NCBI GenBank assembly: GCA_013791765.1
Contig: VMTC01000013.1
Location: forward strand, 1-40,238
Direction of reading: 5' to 3'
Length of the DNA stretch: 40,238 nt
Source of the DNA: Rhodoferax sp.
GTDB lineage: Bacteria > Pseudomonadota > Gammaproteobacteria > Burkholderiales > Burkholderiaceae_C
Positions 7,622 through 16,123 of the stretch are shown in pieces; within the stretch, counting starts at the first letter, position 1; each line of letters starts with the position of its first letter. The position numbers were made by a program, and so were the translations under genes. Below the pieces are notes generated by a model. The model was not told where the DNA came from and searched no databases. It was given only the letters and a program-made list of their open reading frames with translations.

Positions 7622-9910
7622 ATGAAATTTCGTTTTCCCATTGTCATCATTGACGAAGATTTTCGTTCTGAAAACACCTCCGGCCTGGGTATCCGGGCCC
7701 TGGCCCAAGCCATCGAGTCAGAAGGCCTGGAAGTGCTGGGTGTCACGAGCTACGGCGACTTGAGCCAGTTTGCGCAGCAGCAAAGCCGGGCCAGTTCATT
7801 TATTTTGTCGATCGACGATGAAGAATTCACGCCGGGCCCGGACCTGGATCCGGCGGTAGTGAATTTGCGTCACTTCATTGAAGAGGTGCGTCGCAAGAAT
7901 CTGGACGTGCCGATCTATATTTATGGCGAGACCAAGACCTCGCGCCACTTGCCCAATGACATTCTGCGCGAGCTGCACGGTTTCATTCACATGTTTGAGG
8001 ACACACCCGAATTTGTGGCGAGGCACATCATTCACGAAGCCAAAAACTACCTGGAAGGCGTGCAGCCGCCGTTCTTCAAGGCCTTGCTGGACTACGCCGA
8101 GAACGGTTCCTACTCATGGCATTGTCCCGGCCACTCGGGTGGCGTGGCGTTTCTGAAAAGCCCAGTGGGGCAGATGTACCACCAGTTCTATGGTGAAAAC
8201 ATGCTGCGGGCGGACGTCTGCAACGCGGTGGAAGAACTCGGCCAACTGCTGGACCATGACGGTGCCATCGGCAAGAGCGAGCGCAATGCCGCGCGCATCT
8301 TCAACGCCGACCATTGCTTTTTTGTCACCAACGGCACCAGTACCAGCAACAAAATGGTGTGGCACCACACGGTGGCGCCCAACGATGTGGTGGTGGTCGA
8401 CCGTAATTGCCACGTTTCCATCTTGCACGCGATCATCATGACCGGGGCCATTCCGGTGTTTTTGAAACCCACGCGCAACCACTTCGGCATCATCGGGCCG
8501 ATCCCCAAAAGCGAGTTCGAACCAGCCGCCATCAAGGCAAAGATCAAGGCCAACCCGCTGATCAAGGAACATCTCCCCGACACAGACCTCAGCCAGATCA
8601 AGCCACGCGTGCTCACGCTGACCCAATCCACCTATGACGGTGTGCTGTACAACACGGAAACCGTCAAAAACATGCTCGACGGCTATGTGGAGAACATCCA
8701 CTTTGACGAGGCCTGGTTGCCTCATGCCGCGTTTCACCCTTTTTACGGCACTTACCATGCGATGGGAAAAAAGCGGGCGCGCCCGAAACACGCCATGGTG
8801 TACGCCACGCAGTCGATTCACAAGCTGTTGGCCGGCATCAGCCAGGCTAGTCAGGTGCTGGTGCAGGATTCGCAAACGGTCAAGCTCGACAAGCACCTGT
8901 TCAACGATGCGTACCTGATGCACACCAGTACCAGCCCGCAGTACAGCATCATTGCAAGTTGTGATGTGGCCGCGGCCATGATGGAGCCCCCCGGTGGCAC
9001 CGCGCTGGTGGAGGAAAGCATTGCGGAAGCGCTTGATTTTCGGCGCGCCATGCGCAAGATTGACGAAGAGTACGGCGCAGACTGGTGGTTCAAGGTCTGG
9101 GGACCCGACAAACTGGTGGATGAAGGCATTGGCCGCGCCGATGCCTGGGTGATCAAAGGGGAGTCCGCCAAAGCCAAGGTCGGTGTCAACTGGCACGGCT
9201 TTGGGAAGATGGCCACCGGTTTCAACATGCTTGACCCGATCAAATCCACGGTGGTCACGCCCGGCATGGACTTGAACGGCAAGTTTGCCAAAACTGGCAT
9301 ACCTGCCAGCGTGGTCAACAAGTTCCTGGCCGAACACGGCGTGGTGGTCGAGAAGACTGGGCTCTACAGCTTTTTCATCATGTTCACCATCGGCATCACC
9401 AAGGGCCGTTGGAACAGCATGTTGACGGCCTTGCAGCAGTTCAAGGATGACTACGACAAGAATCAGCCGATGTGGCGCATCTTGCCGGCGTTTTGCCAGA
9501 AACACCCCAAATACGAAACCATGGGCCTGGCCGACTTGTGCCAGTACATCCATCAGCTTTATGCCAAGTACGACATCGCCCGCCTGACCACCGACATGTA
9601 TTTAAGCGACCTGACGCCGGCCATGAAGCCCAGCGATGCCTATGCCCACATTGCGCTGCGCAAAACCGAGCGCGTGCCGATTGACGAACTGGAGGGCCGC
9701 ATCACGGTCGGTCTGGTCACGCCTTACCCACCCGGCATTCCCTTGTTGATTCCGGGTGAAGTGTTCAACAAGAAGATCGTTGACTACCTGAAGTTTGCGC
9801 GCGAGTTCAACACCCAGTGCCCCGGTTTTGAAACCGATATTCACGGGCTGGTGGAAGAGCAGGAGGCTGATGGGCATCGGCACTACTACGCCGATTGCGT
9901 CAAGTCCTGA
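7622..9910 (+). CDS. Orn/Lys/Arg decarboxylase, class I (PLP-dependent)
   Basis: Large fold-type-I amino-acid decarboxylase (762 aa) with the inducible Lys/Arg/Orn decarboxylase layout: an N-terminal response-regulator-like wing domain (about 1-140; FPIVIIDEDFRSENTSGLG), a PLP-binding core (GHSGGVAF, TNGTSTSNK 236-244, HFDEAWLPHA 360-369, and the Schiff-base lysine K401 in ATQSIHKLLAG) and a C-terminal domain containing LVTPYPPGIPLLIPGE. The length suits biodegradative arginine decarboxylases, but substrate (Arg, Lys or Orn) cannot be assigned safely. The product would be a polyamine or diamine, and the reaction consumes a proton. The ATG at 7622 has TGGAG nearby upstream; an ATG at 7589 would add 11 atypical residues. 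It is monocistronic and faces fabI. Confidence 0.9.
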   Translation: MKFRFPIVIIDEDFRSENTSGLGIRALAQAIESEGLEVLGVTSYGDLSQFAQQQSRASSFILSIDDEEFTPGPDLDPAVVNLRHFIEEVRRKNLDVPIYIYGETKTSRHLPNDILRELHGFIHMFEDTPEFVARHIIHEAKNYLEGVQPPFFKALLDYAENGSYSWHCPGHSGGVAFLKSPVGQMYHQFYGENMLRADVCNAVEELGQLLDHDGAIGKSERNAARIFNADHCFFVTNGTSTSNKMVWHHTVAPNDVVVVDRNCHVSILHAIIMTGAIPVFLKPTRNHFGIIGPIPKSEFEPAAIKAKIKANPLIKEHLPDTDLSQIKPRVLTLTQSTYDGVLYNTETVKNMLDGYVENIHFDEAWLPHAAFHPFYGTYHAMGKKRARPKHAMVYATQSIHKLLAGISQASQVLVQDSQTVKLDKHLFNDAYLMHTSTSPQYSIIASCDVAAAMMEPPGGTALVEESIAEALDFRRAMRKIDEEYGADWWFKVWGPDKLVDEGIGRADAWVIKGESAKAKVGVNWHGFGKMATGFNMLDPIKSTVVTPGMDLNGKFAKTGIPASVVNKFLAEHGVVVEKTGLYSFFIMFTIGITKGRWNSMLTALQQFKDDYDKNQPMWRILPAFCQKHPKYETMGLADLCQYIHQLYAKYDIARLTTDMYLSDLTPAMKPSDAYAHIALRKTERVPIDELEGRITVGLVTPYPPGIPLLIPGEVFNKKIVDYLKFAREFNTQCPGFETDIHGLVEEQEADGHRHYYADCVKS

Positions 9911-9921
9911 ATAGTGACTGG

Positions 9922-9952
9922 CTAGGTAACTATTATTTAGATAGCTACCTAG
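9922..9952. other. AT-rich hairpin between convergent genes
   Basis: CTAGGTAACTA pairs with TAGCTACCTAG (10 of 11), with a 9-nt loop; a second palindrome, TACCTAGGTA, overlaps the right arm (9946-9955), so two folds compete. It lies between the decarboxylase and fabI 3' ends where terminators are expected, but no U-tract follows in either direction. Confidence 0.4.
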
Positions 9953-9984
9953 GTAGTATCGATGCGGGCTAAGACCCTATTTTA

Positions 9985-10770
9985 TCAAGATTCAACGACC
10001 GCCACGGCAGTCTGGCTGACGCCGCAATCGACATACGAGATTTGCCCGGTCATGCCCGAGGCCAAGTCGCTGAGCAAGAAGGCGGCCACGTTGCCGACCT
10101 CTTCAATTGTCACGTTGCGCTTCAACGGTGAGGCGCTGGCGGAAATGGCCAACAATCGGCCGAAATCCTTGATGCCACTGGCTGCCAGGGTCTTGACAGC
10201 GCCAGCGCTCAGACCATTCACGCGCATGCCGCGCGGGCCGATCGCGTCGGCCAGGTAACGCACCGAGGACTCCAGCGACGCCTTGGCCAGTCCCATGGTG
10301 TTGTAGCTGGGCACCACGCGCACGCCGCCGAGATAGGTAAGTGTGAGCAAAGACGACTTGTCGTTGAGGTAGGGTAGGGCAGCCTTGGCCATCGCCGGGA
10401 AACTGTAGGCGCTGATGTCATGCGCAATGCGGAAATTTTCACGCGTGAGGCCGTCCAGAAAATTGCCAGCAATAGCTTCTCGCGGCGCGAAGCCGATGCT
10501 GTGCACAAAGCCATCGAATTTGGGCCAGTGAGTGGCCAGGTCGGTGAACAGTTTTTCAATCTGGGCATCGTCTGCCACATCGCAGTCAAACACCAGCGTG
10601 GAGCCAAAATCCGCCGCAAACTCGGTGATGCGTTCCTTGAAGCGCTCGCCGACGTAGCTGAAGGCCAATTCCGCTCCCTGCGCGTGGCAGGCTTGCGCAA
10701 TGCCATAGGCAATGGAGCGTTTGGACAAAACACCCGTAATCAATAATTTTTTTCCTGTCAGGAATCCCAT
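9985..10770 (-). CDS. fabI: Enoyl-[acyl-carrier-protein] reductase (NADH)
   Basis: Last reductive step of each fatty-acid elongation cycle: reduces trans-2-enoyl-ACP with NADH in the cytoplasm. The 261-aa protein is the usual size. Visible are the divergent nucleotide-binding start GKKLLITGVLSKRSIAYGIA, the SIGFAPRE loop (91-98), and the catalytic residues Y146, Y156 and K163 in the Y-x6-K arrangement (SYNTMGLAKASLE), numbered as in E. coli FabI. SAGAVKTLAASGI, the flexible substrate loop, is also present. This is the triclosan-sensitive enzyme class. It is monocistronic, convergent with the decarboxylase and divergent from the M16 peptidase. The 285 bp upstream hold both promoters and a small hairpin near 10823-10840. 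Confidence 0.95.
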   Translation of the reverse strand: MGFLTGKKLLITGVLSKRSIAYGIAQACHAQGAELAFSYVGERFKERITEFAADFGSTLVFDCDVADDAQIEKLFTDLATHWPKFDGFVHSIGFAPREAIAGNFLDGLTRENFRIAHDISAYSFPAMAKAALPYLNDKSSLLTLTYLGGVRVVPSYNTMGLAKASLESSVRYLADAIGPRGMRVNGLSAGAVKTLAASGIKDFGRLLAISASASPLKRNVTIEEVGNVAAFLLSDLASGMTGQISYVDCGVSQTAVAVVES

Positions 10771-11055
10771 AGTGGCCTTTTCTCTGTGTTCTCTATGCTG
10801 TTAAAACGTCATCGTCTCGGCGACGGCTTGAAGCCGTTTTGACGGAATTTGCCGCGCTCGCCTGACGGCAGTGGTTATCGAGAGAGAATTGTCGCATGCA
10901 AGGTTGATTTTTTGCGCACTGTGACTTTGGGGGCTCCTTCAGGGTTGTTCTGTCGGTCAGTGCCAAGGCGGCGATGGACCAGCGTCCCAGATTGAGCTGC
11001 AACGGGGCGTTTTGGCTTGTGATATGGTCGCCAGCTTTATTGACGGGGCGACAAC

Positions 11056-11727
11056 ATGAGACGATGCATCTGGCTGGCTGGACTTCTTTGCTTGACTTTG
11101 ACCGCACAGGCGCGTGTTGTTGCTGAGGGCTTTACCCACGTCAAAACTGTGGGCAGCATCGACGAGTACACCCTCTCATCCAACGGTTTGCAGGTCTTGC
11201 TGCTGCCCGAGCATTCCAGCCCCACGTTGACGTTCATGGTGACCTACCGGGTTGGCTCAAAAAATGAAGTCACGGGTACCACAGGTGCGACCCATATTCT
11301 TGAGCATTTGATGTTCAAAGGCACAACGCAGCGGGACCGCAGCAAGGGCAATAACGTCGACCAGTTGCTGGAGCGCACCGGCGCCAGGTACAACGCGACC
11401 ACCTGGCTTGACCGCACCAATTATTACGAAAACCTGGCAAGTGAGCATCTTGCCGCCGTCGCCGACATGGAGGCGGACCGCATGCGCAACCTGCTCTTGC
11501 GGGAAGAAGATCGTCGAACTGAGATGACGGTCGTACGCAATGAATTTGAACGGGGCGAGAACTCGCCGATTCAGTCCCTGTACAAGGAAATCTACCAAAG
11601 CGCGTTTGTCGCTCACCCCTATCACCACAGCACCATTGGGCATCGCAGTGACATTGAGAAGGTGTCAATTGAAAAACTTCGTGAGTTCTACGACACTTTC
11701 TATTGGCCTGATAACGCCACTGTCTAA
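11056..11727 (+). CDS. M16 peptidase N-terminal fragment (up to the internal stop)
   Basis: If the TAA is real, this 223-aa secreted piece is the only part with the HILEH zinc site, and it ends in the middle of the first M16 domain, before its last beta-alpha units. It would probably not fold as an active enzyme alone. Confidence 0.55.
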   Translation: MRRCIWLAGLLCLTLTAQARVVAEGFTHVKTVGSIDEYTLSSNGLQVLLLPEHSSPTLTFMVTYRVGSKNEVTGTTGATHILEHLMFKGTTQRDRSKGNNVDQLLERTGARYNATTWLDRTNYYENLASEHLAAVADMEADRMRNLLLREEDRRTEMTVVRNEFERGENSPIQSLYKEIYQSAFVAHPYHHSTIGHRSDIEKVSIEKLREFYDTFYWPDNATV

Positions 11728-11817
11728 ATCGTTGGGGACTTTCAGCCAGCGCAAGCGCTGGCGATTGTCAAAAAATCATTTGGCGTTTATCCGCGCTCAC
11801 CGCAACCGATCCCCGCC

Positions 11818-13806
11818 ATGTATACCGAAGAGCCAGCACAAACCGGCGCCCGTCGGGTGACGGTGAAGCGTGCGGGCCAACTGGGTGTGGTGGCCATTGC
11901 CCATAAAATCCCGGCTGCAACCCACCCAGACTACCCGGCTGTCACCTTGCTCAGCGCCATTCTGGCAGACGGTAAAAACAGCCGCCTGTACAAGGCTGTG
12001 ACTGACAAAAATCTTTCGACCGGCGTTGAAGCCGATGCTGGATTCAACAGTGACCCCACGTTGCATATCATTTTTGCACCGCTGGCGCCCGGCGTGAAAC
12101 ATATCGATGTCGAGAACGCCATCGTGCAAGAAGTCGAAACACTGAAGCGGGATGGCGTTTCTGAGTCTGAACTGAAGGCGGCGATTGCAAAGACGCTGGC
12201 CGATTCCGCTTTTAAGCGCGATGGTTCATTTGCCGTTGCCGGCAACCTTAATGAGTGCATTGCAGCAGGGGACTGGTCGTTGTTCTATTCCTTGGACGCT
12301 GCGGCACAGAAGGTCTCTGTCGCCGACATCAAGCGTGTCGCCCAACATTACCTGAATGAAGATCAAAGCACTACCGGCTGGTTTCTACCGACTGCAGCGG
12401 GTGGCTTAGCTGCCCTGAGCACGTCCAAATCGAACTTTATCCCGGCGGGTGGCCCAAGCTATTACCGAGATCCTGGCGTAGATGCGCCGGGCCTGGCGCA
12501 AGTTGCTGCGCCAGGGGTCGGCGGCGCTTCAGGTGCAATGATTACGTCCAATGTTCGGCGCAGCAAAATTGCCGGCATCGACGTGATTGCGTACCCGACT
12601 GGCGTGAAAAATGTCATCACCGTGCGTGCCTCGTTGCCGGCAGGTCGGGCGCTGGGGGGCAAAGGCAACCCCAGCATCCCGATGCTGACCGGCATGCTGC
12701 TTGACCAAGGCACTCAAAAACGAGACAAGTTTGCCATTGCTGAAGAGCTTGAAGCCGTTGGCGCAAGCATTGACTTTAGGGTCGGTGTCGACCTCCTAGA
12801 AATCAGTGCCAAATCACTCAAAAAAGATGCGCCCCTGCTGTTGAGCGTGATTGCCGAACAACTGCGCACGCCAGCCTTCTCGGAAGATGAGTTTGCCAAG
12901 GCAAAGCAGCAATACGCCGGAGCCCTGCAGCGGCGGCTTGAGAGTACCGATTTCCGCGCCTCGGATGCCTTTACCCGTGCCGTCTATTCAGAGACACACC
13001 CCAACCGCAACCCTGCGCCTGAGGCTTTGCTGGCCGCCATTGGTACGGCCACACTGGACGATGTAAAAGCCTTTTACAAAGCCCACTACGGACCGGCGCA
13101 CATGACGCTAGTGATGACGGGTGACCTTGACATAAGTACCCTGCACGCGACCATCAGGCAGTCGTTTTCCGGGTGGTCGGGTGGCGCCAGTGTTGCACGC
13201 ATTGCCAAGGCAGAAGTAACCCAGGCGCCACAGGAGCAACTGGTCGCCATGGCTGACAAGACCAGCGTATCCGTCATCTTGGGCCAAGCCAGTGGCCTGC
13301 GCTACAGTGACCCCGACTACCAGGCGTTGCGAATTGCCACTGCCATTTTGGGCAGCGGATTTACCGGGCGATTGATGGCCAACGTGCGCGACAAGGAGGG
13401 CTTGACGTATGGCATCGACGCGAACCTGGCCAATGACATGTTCCGCGCCGGAGATTGGAAGATTTCCGCCAGTTTTTCCCCCGCTTTGCTCGACAAAGGC
13501 ATCGCCTCGACCAAACACCAGCTTGAGCGGTGGTATGAGGCCGGTGCCACGGCCGAGGAAATCGAGTCCCGCAAAAGCAATCTGATTGGCTCCTTCAAGG
13601 TCAACCTTGCCACGACGGGCGGCATGGCAGACGCTTTGTTGGCCGCTGTTAATCGGGGCTACGATGTTCGATGGCTGGATGAGTTCCCGGTGAAAATCAA
13701 TGCCATCAGCGACAAACAGGTCAACGGCGTCATCAAGAAATATCTCAAACCTGACCACTTGGTGCTCATCAAGGCTGGCACTTTGCCGACAGCCAAGCAA
13801 CAGTAA
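11818..13806 (+). CDS. M16 peptidase C-terminal portion (after the internal stop)
   Basis: The first ATG after the stop is at 11818 (MYTEEPAQTGARR), giving 662 aa with the rest of domain 1 and the whole of domain 2. There is no ribosome binding site before this ATG and no signal peptide, so independent production of an exported protein is unlikely. It is best read as the distal part of the broken gene. Confidence 0.5.
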   Translation: MYTEEPAQTGARRVTVKRAGQLGVVAIAHKIPAATHPDYPAVTLLSAILADGKNSRLYKAVTDKNLSTGVEADAGFNSDPTLHIIFAPLAPGVKHIDVENAIVQEVETLKRDGVSESELKAAIAKTLADSAFKRDGSFAVAGNLNECIAAGDWSLFYSLDAAAQKVSVADIKRVAQHYLNEDQSTTGWFLPTAAGGLAALSTSKSNFIPAGGPSYYRDPGVDAPGLAQVAAPGVGGASGAMITSNVRRSKIAGIDVIAYPTGVKNVITVRASLPAGRALGGKGNPSIPMLTGMLLDQGTQKRDKFAIAEELEAVGASIDFRVGVDLLEISAKSLKKDAPLLLSVIAEQLRTPAFSEDEFAKAKQQYAGALQRRLESTDFRASDAFTRAVYSETHPNRNPAPEALLAAIGTATLDDVKAFYKAHYGPAHMTLVMTGDLDISTLHATIRQSFSGWSGGASVARIAKAEVTQAPQEQLVAMADKTSVSVILGQASGLRYSDPDYQALRIATAILGSGFTGRLMANVRDKEGLTYGIDANLANDMFRAGDWKISASFSPALLDKGIASTKHQLERWYEAGATAEEIESRKSNLIGSFKVNLATTGGMADALLAAVNRGYDVRWLDEFPVKINAISDKQVNGVIKKYLKPDHLVLIKAGTLPTAKQQ

Positions 13807-13855
13807 AACTCTTGAAAATCAAGGCACTTAGGCCAAATTCCTTGGGCCGAAAGAG

Positions 13856-13883
13856 TTGAGATCGAAGTTTTTTAGGCTATAAT
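13856..13883 (+). promoter_or_regulatory. Sigma-70-type promoter of the rimP-nusA-infB operon
   Basis: TTGAGA (13856-13861) and a consensus TATAAT (13878-13883) are separated by 16 bp. Transcription would begin near 13890, about 75 nt before the rimP start codon and just before the leader terminator. Confidence 0.75.
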
Positions 13884-13899
13884 TTGCCCCTTCACGACC

Positions 13900-13931
13900 A
13901 AACGGGCGGGTTACTACCGCCCGTTTTTTTT
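13900..13931 (+). terminator. Leader terminator (possible attenuator) before rimP
   Basis: A 10-bp stem (AAACGGGCGG with CCGCCCGTTT, loop about 7 nt) followed by a T-run to 13931 is a textbook intrinsic terminator. It lies within ~20 nt of the predicted start site and 35 bp before rimP. The flanks CGACC (13895-13899) and GGTCG (13932-13936) can pair to extend it. It may stop transcripts from the peptidase gene, but its place after the promoter means operon transcripts must also pass it. Confidence 0.75.
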
Positions 13932-13965
13932 GGTCGATTGTTTTATACAGGGCATTTGAACTCTC

Positions 13966-14580
13966 GTGGCGTTGAAAGAAATTGTTGATCAAACCGTGGC
14001 CGGGCTAGGCTACGACCTGGTGGAAACCGATCGTTCCGCGGGCGGTTTGCTGCGCATCACAATTGATTTGCCTTGGGAGTCGGCGTCGGCTGGTGTTAGA
14101 GCGGAACAGTTCATTACGGTCGAAGACTGCGAGAAAGTCACGCGACAGTTGTTGTTTGCGCTGGAAGTGGATGGTGTTGATTACAAGCGGCTGGAGGTCT
14201 CCTCGCCCGGTATTGATCGCCCCTTGCGCCATGAGAAAGACTTTGAACGCTTTGTTGGGCAAGAGATTGATGTCACGCTGAAGGCGCCTATTGGCGCTGC
14301 AGCCGCTGGTCAGGTGAGTGCCACGCGCAAGAAGTTTCGCGGTACCTTGGAGTGTGCGCCACGCGACGCTGGCGAGTCAGGCGTTGCGCCGGGCTGGCAA
14401 ATCGTCTGGAGCGATGCGCCCGCAGTCAAGCCCGGCCAAAGAATCAGTAAAAAGAGGTTGCCCGCACCGCTGCAGGCCTTGGGTTTTACGCTTGATGAGT
14501 TGAAGGAGGCGCGCCTGGCGCCCATTGTCAGTTTTAAAGGCCGCGGTGCCAAGGCTGACACAGAGTCGAATTTGGATTGA
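13966..14580 (+). CDS. rimP: Ribosome maturation factor RimP
   Basis: Cytoplasmic factor needed for 30S subunit maturation. The GTG at 13966 gives 204 aa beginning (M)[19 protein letters not shown]. The N-terminal domain (1-90) has the family segment [20 protein letters not shown] (76-95), followed by a C-terminal SH3-like domain (about 95-190) that ends [15 protein letters not shown]. There is an insertion in the C-terminal domain (about 108-140, [17 protein letters not shown]), a bit longer than in E. coli RimP (150 aa). It is the first gene of the translation operon, 22 bp before nusA, in the arrangement seen across proteobacteria. Confidence 0.93.
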   Translation: MALKEIVDQTVAGLGYDLVETDRSAGGLLRITIDLPWESASAGVRAEQFITVEDCEKVTRQLLFALEVDGVDYKRLEVSSPGIDRPLRHEKDFERFVGQEIDVTLKAPIGAAAAGQVSATRKKFRGTLECAPRDAGESGVAPGWQIVWSDAPAVKPGQRISKKRLPAPLQALGFTLDELKEARLAPIVSFKGRGAKADTESNLD

Positions 14581-14602
14581 ATTGAAACAGGAGAGTCATG
14601 GC

Positions 14603-16099
14603 ATGAATCGCGAAATGTTAATGCTGGTAGAAGCCATATCACGTGAAAAGAACGTGGAGCTTGATGTGGTGTTTGGCGCCGTTGAAGCGGCGCTGGCCCA
14701 GGCCACAAGAAAGATTTACCAGGGTGATGTTGATATCCGGGTGGCGCTTGACCGCGACAGTGGCAACTACGAAACCTTTAGGCGCTGGCATGTGGTGCCC
14801 GACGAAGCCGGTTTGCAGTTGCCCGATCAGGAAATCCTGTTGTTTGAAGCCAAAGAGCAGATTCCCGACATCGAGGTCGACGAATACATCGAAGAGACGG
14901 TCGAATCGTTGCCGATTGGTCGCATTGGCGCCATGGCGGCCAAGCAGGTCATTCTGCAGAAAATTCGCGATGCCGAGCGTGAGATGCTGCTCAACGACTT
15001 CATGTCGCGCGGTGACAATATTTTTGTCGGTACCGTCAAACGTCTGGATAAGGGCGATCTGATCGTCGAGTCCGGCCGGGTCGAGGGCCGCCTGCGCCGC
15101 ACCGAGATGATCCCGAAAGAAAACTTGCGCGTGGGTGACCGGGTTCGCGCCATGATCATGGAAGTCGATCTGACCTTGCGCGGTGCGCCGATCATTTTGT
15201 CGCGTTCTGCGCCTGAATTCATGATCGAGCTGTTCCGCCAGGAAGTCCCCGAGATTGAACAGGGCTTGCTGGAGATCAAATCCTGCGCCCGCGATGTCGG
15301 TTCCCGCGCCAAGATCGCCGTGTTGTCGCATGACAAGCGGGTTGACCCGATCGGCACCTGCGTTGGCGTGCGCGGTACCCGGGTCAATGGGGTAACCAAC
15401 GAGTTGGCCGGCGAGCGCGTCGATATCGTGCTGTGGAGCGAAGACCCGGCGCAGTTTGTGATTGGTGCGCTGGCGCCTGCCAATGTCAGCAGCATCGTGG
15501 TCGACGAAGAGCGCCATGCCATGGATGTGGTGGTCGACGAAGAAAACTTGGCGATCGCGATCGGCCGTGGCGGCCAGAACGTGCGCCTGGCCTCCGAGCT
15601 GACCGGTTGGAAGATCAACATCCTGGATGCGGCCGAGTCGGCCCAGAAGCAGGCCAGCGAGACCGATTCGGGTCGCAAGTTGTTCATGGAATACCTCGAC
15701 GTCGATGAAGAAATTGCCGATCTTCTGATTGCCGAAGGCTTCACCAGCCTGGAGCAGGTGGCCTATGTGCCGCTCGAAGAAATGCTCGAAATCGAGAGTT
15801 TCGACGAAGACACCGCCAACGAATTGCGCACCCGGGCCAAGGATGCGTTGTTGACCATGGAAATCGCGCACGAAGAGAGTGTGCAGGCGGTTTCGCTGGA
15901 TCTGAACGATTTTCAGGGTCTCAGCCCTGAGCTGATCGCCAAGCTGGCAACAAGCGGCGTTAACAACCTGGACGACCTGGCTGACCTGGCCGTTGACGAA
16001 TTGACAGAAATCACCGGCCAGTCTGCGGACGAGGCCAAGACCTTGATCATGAAGGCGCGCGAACATTGGTTTACCAATGACGCCGCTTCTCAAGAGTAA
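14603..16099 (+). CDS. nusA: Transcription termination/antitermination factor NusA
   Basis: RNA polymerase-associated factor that modulates pausing, intrinsic termination and antitermination. The 498-aa protein starts [23 protein letters not shown] at 14589-14593 supports this ATG. Domains in order: N-terminal polymerase-binding domain (1-~125), S1 domain (~135-200; [16 protein letters not shown]), two KH domains (~230-345; [19 protein letters not shown] and [17 protein letters not shown] motifs) and two C-terminal acidic helix-hairpin-helix repeats (~365-498), as in E. coli. The frame continues upstream into rimP, but that is readthrough. An out-of-frame two-codon ORF (ATG GCA TGA, 14598-14606) overlaps the start. 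NusA could feed back on the leader terminator at 13900. Confidence 0.95.
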   Translation: MNREMLMLVEAISREKNVELDVVFGAVEAALAQATRKIYQGDVDIRVALDRDSGNYETFRRWHVVPDEAGLQLPDQEILLFEAKEQIPDIEVDEYIEETVESLPIGRIGAMAAKQVILQKIRDAEREMLLNDFMSRGDNIFVGTVKRLDKGDLIVESGRVEGRLRRTEMIPKENLRVGDRVRAMIMEVDLTLRGAPIILSRSAPEFMIELFRQEVPEIEQGLLEIKSCARDVGSRAKIAVLSHDKRVDPIGTCVGVRGTRVNGVTNELAGERVDIVLWSEDPAQFVIGALAPANVSSIVVDEERHAMDVVVDEENLAIAIGRGGQNVRLASELTGWKINILDAAESAQKQASETDSGRKLFMEYLDVDEEIADLLIAEGFTSLEQVAYVPLEEMLEIESFDEDTANELRTRAKDALLTMEIAHEESVQAVSLDLNDFQGLSPELIAKLATSGVNNLDDLADLAVDELTEITGQSADEAKTLIMKAREHWFTNDAASQE

Positions 16100-16123
16100 T
16101 GGTCATGAAAGGTTACCCAACAA

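Larger units (their letters stand above)
11056..13806 (+). pseudogene. Secreted M16 zinc peptidase, interrupted by one in-frame TAA
   Basis: One continuous frame of about 916 codons encodes a two-domain M16 (insulinase-like) zinc protease with a single stop, TAA at 11725-11727, between NATV and IVGDF. No frameshift is seen: the conserved sequence resumes at the next codon. The start has a signal peptide (MRRCIWLAGLLCLTLTAQAR), so a periplasmic enzyme is expected. The first half carries the inverted zinc motif HILEH (80-84) with a likely third ligand E163 in RNEFERGEN; the second half has the inactive partner domain with the segments LMANVRDKEGLTYGI and ATTGGMADALL. The codon could derive from TTA, CAA, AAA or GAA by one change. 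Sequencing error, recent nonsense mutation and readthrough all remain possible. Confidence 0.8.

Noticed and set aside
8114-9553. Antisense frame of 479 codons opposite the decarboxylase
   Set aside because: Same cause: the sense strand has complete PLP-enzyme motifs, and the antisense product lacks any family feature.
14639-16093. Antisense frame of 484 codons opposite nusA
   Set aside because: Composition (Gln/Asp/His-rich) and position show a shadow of nusA.
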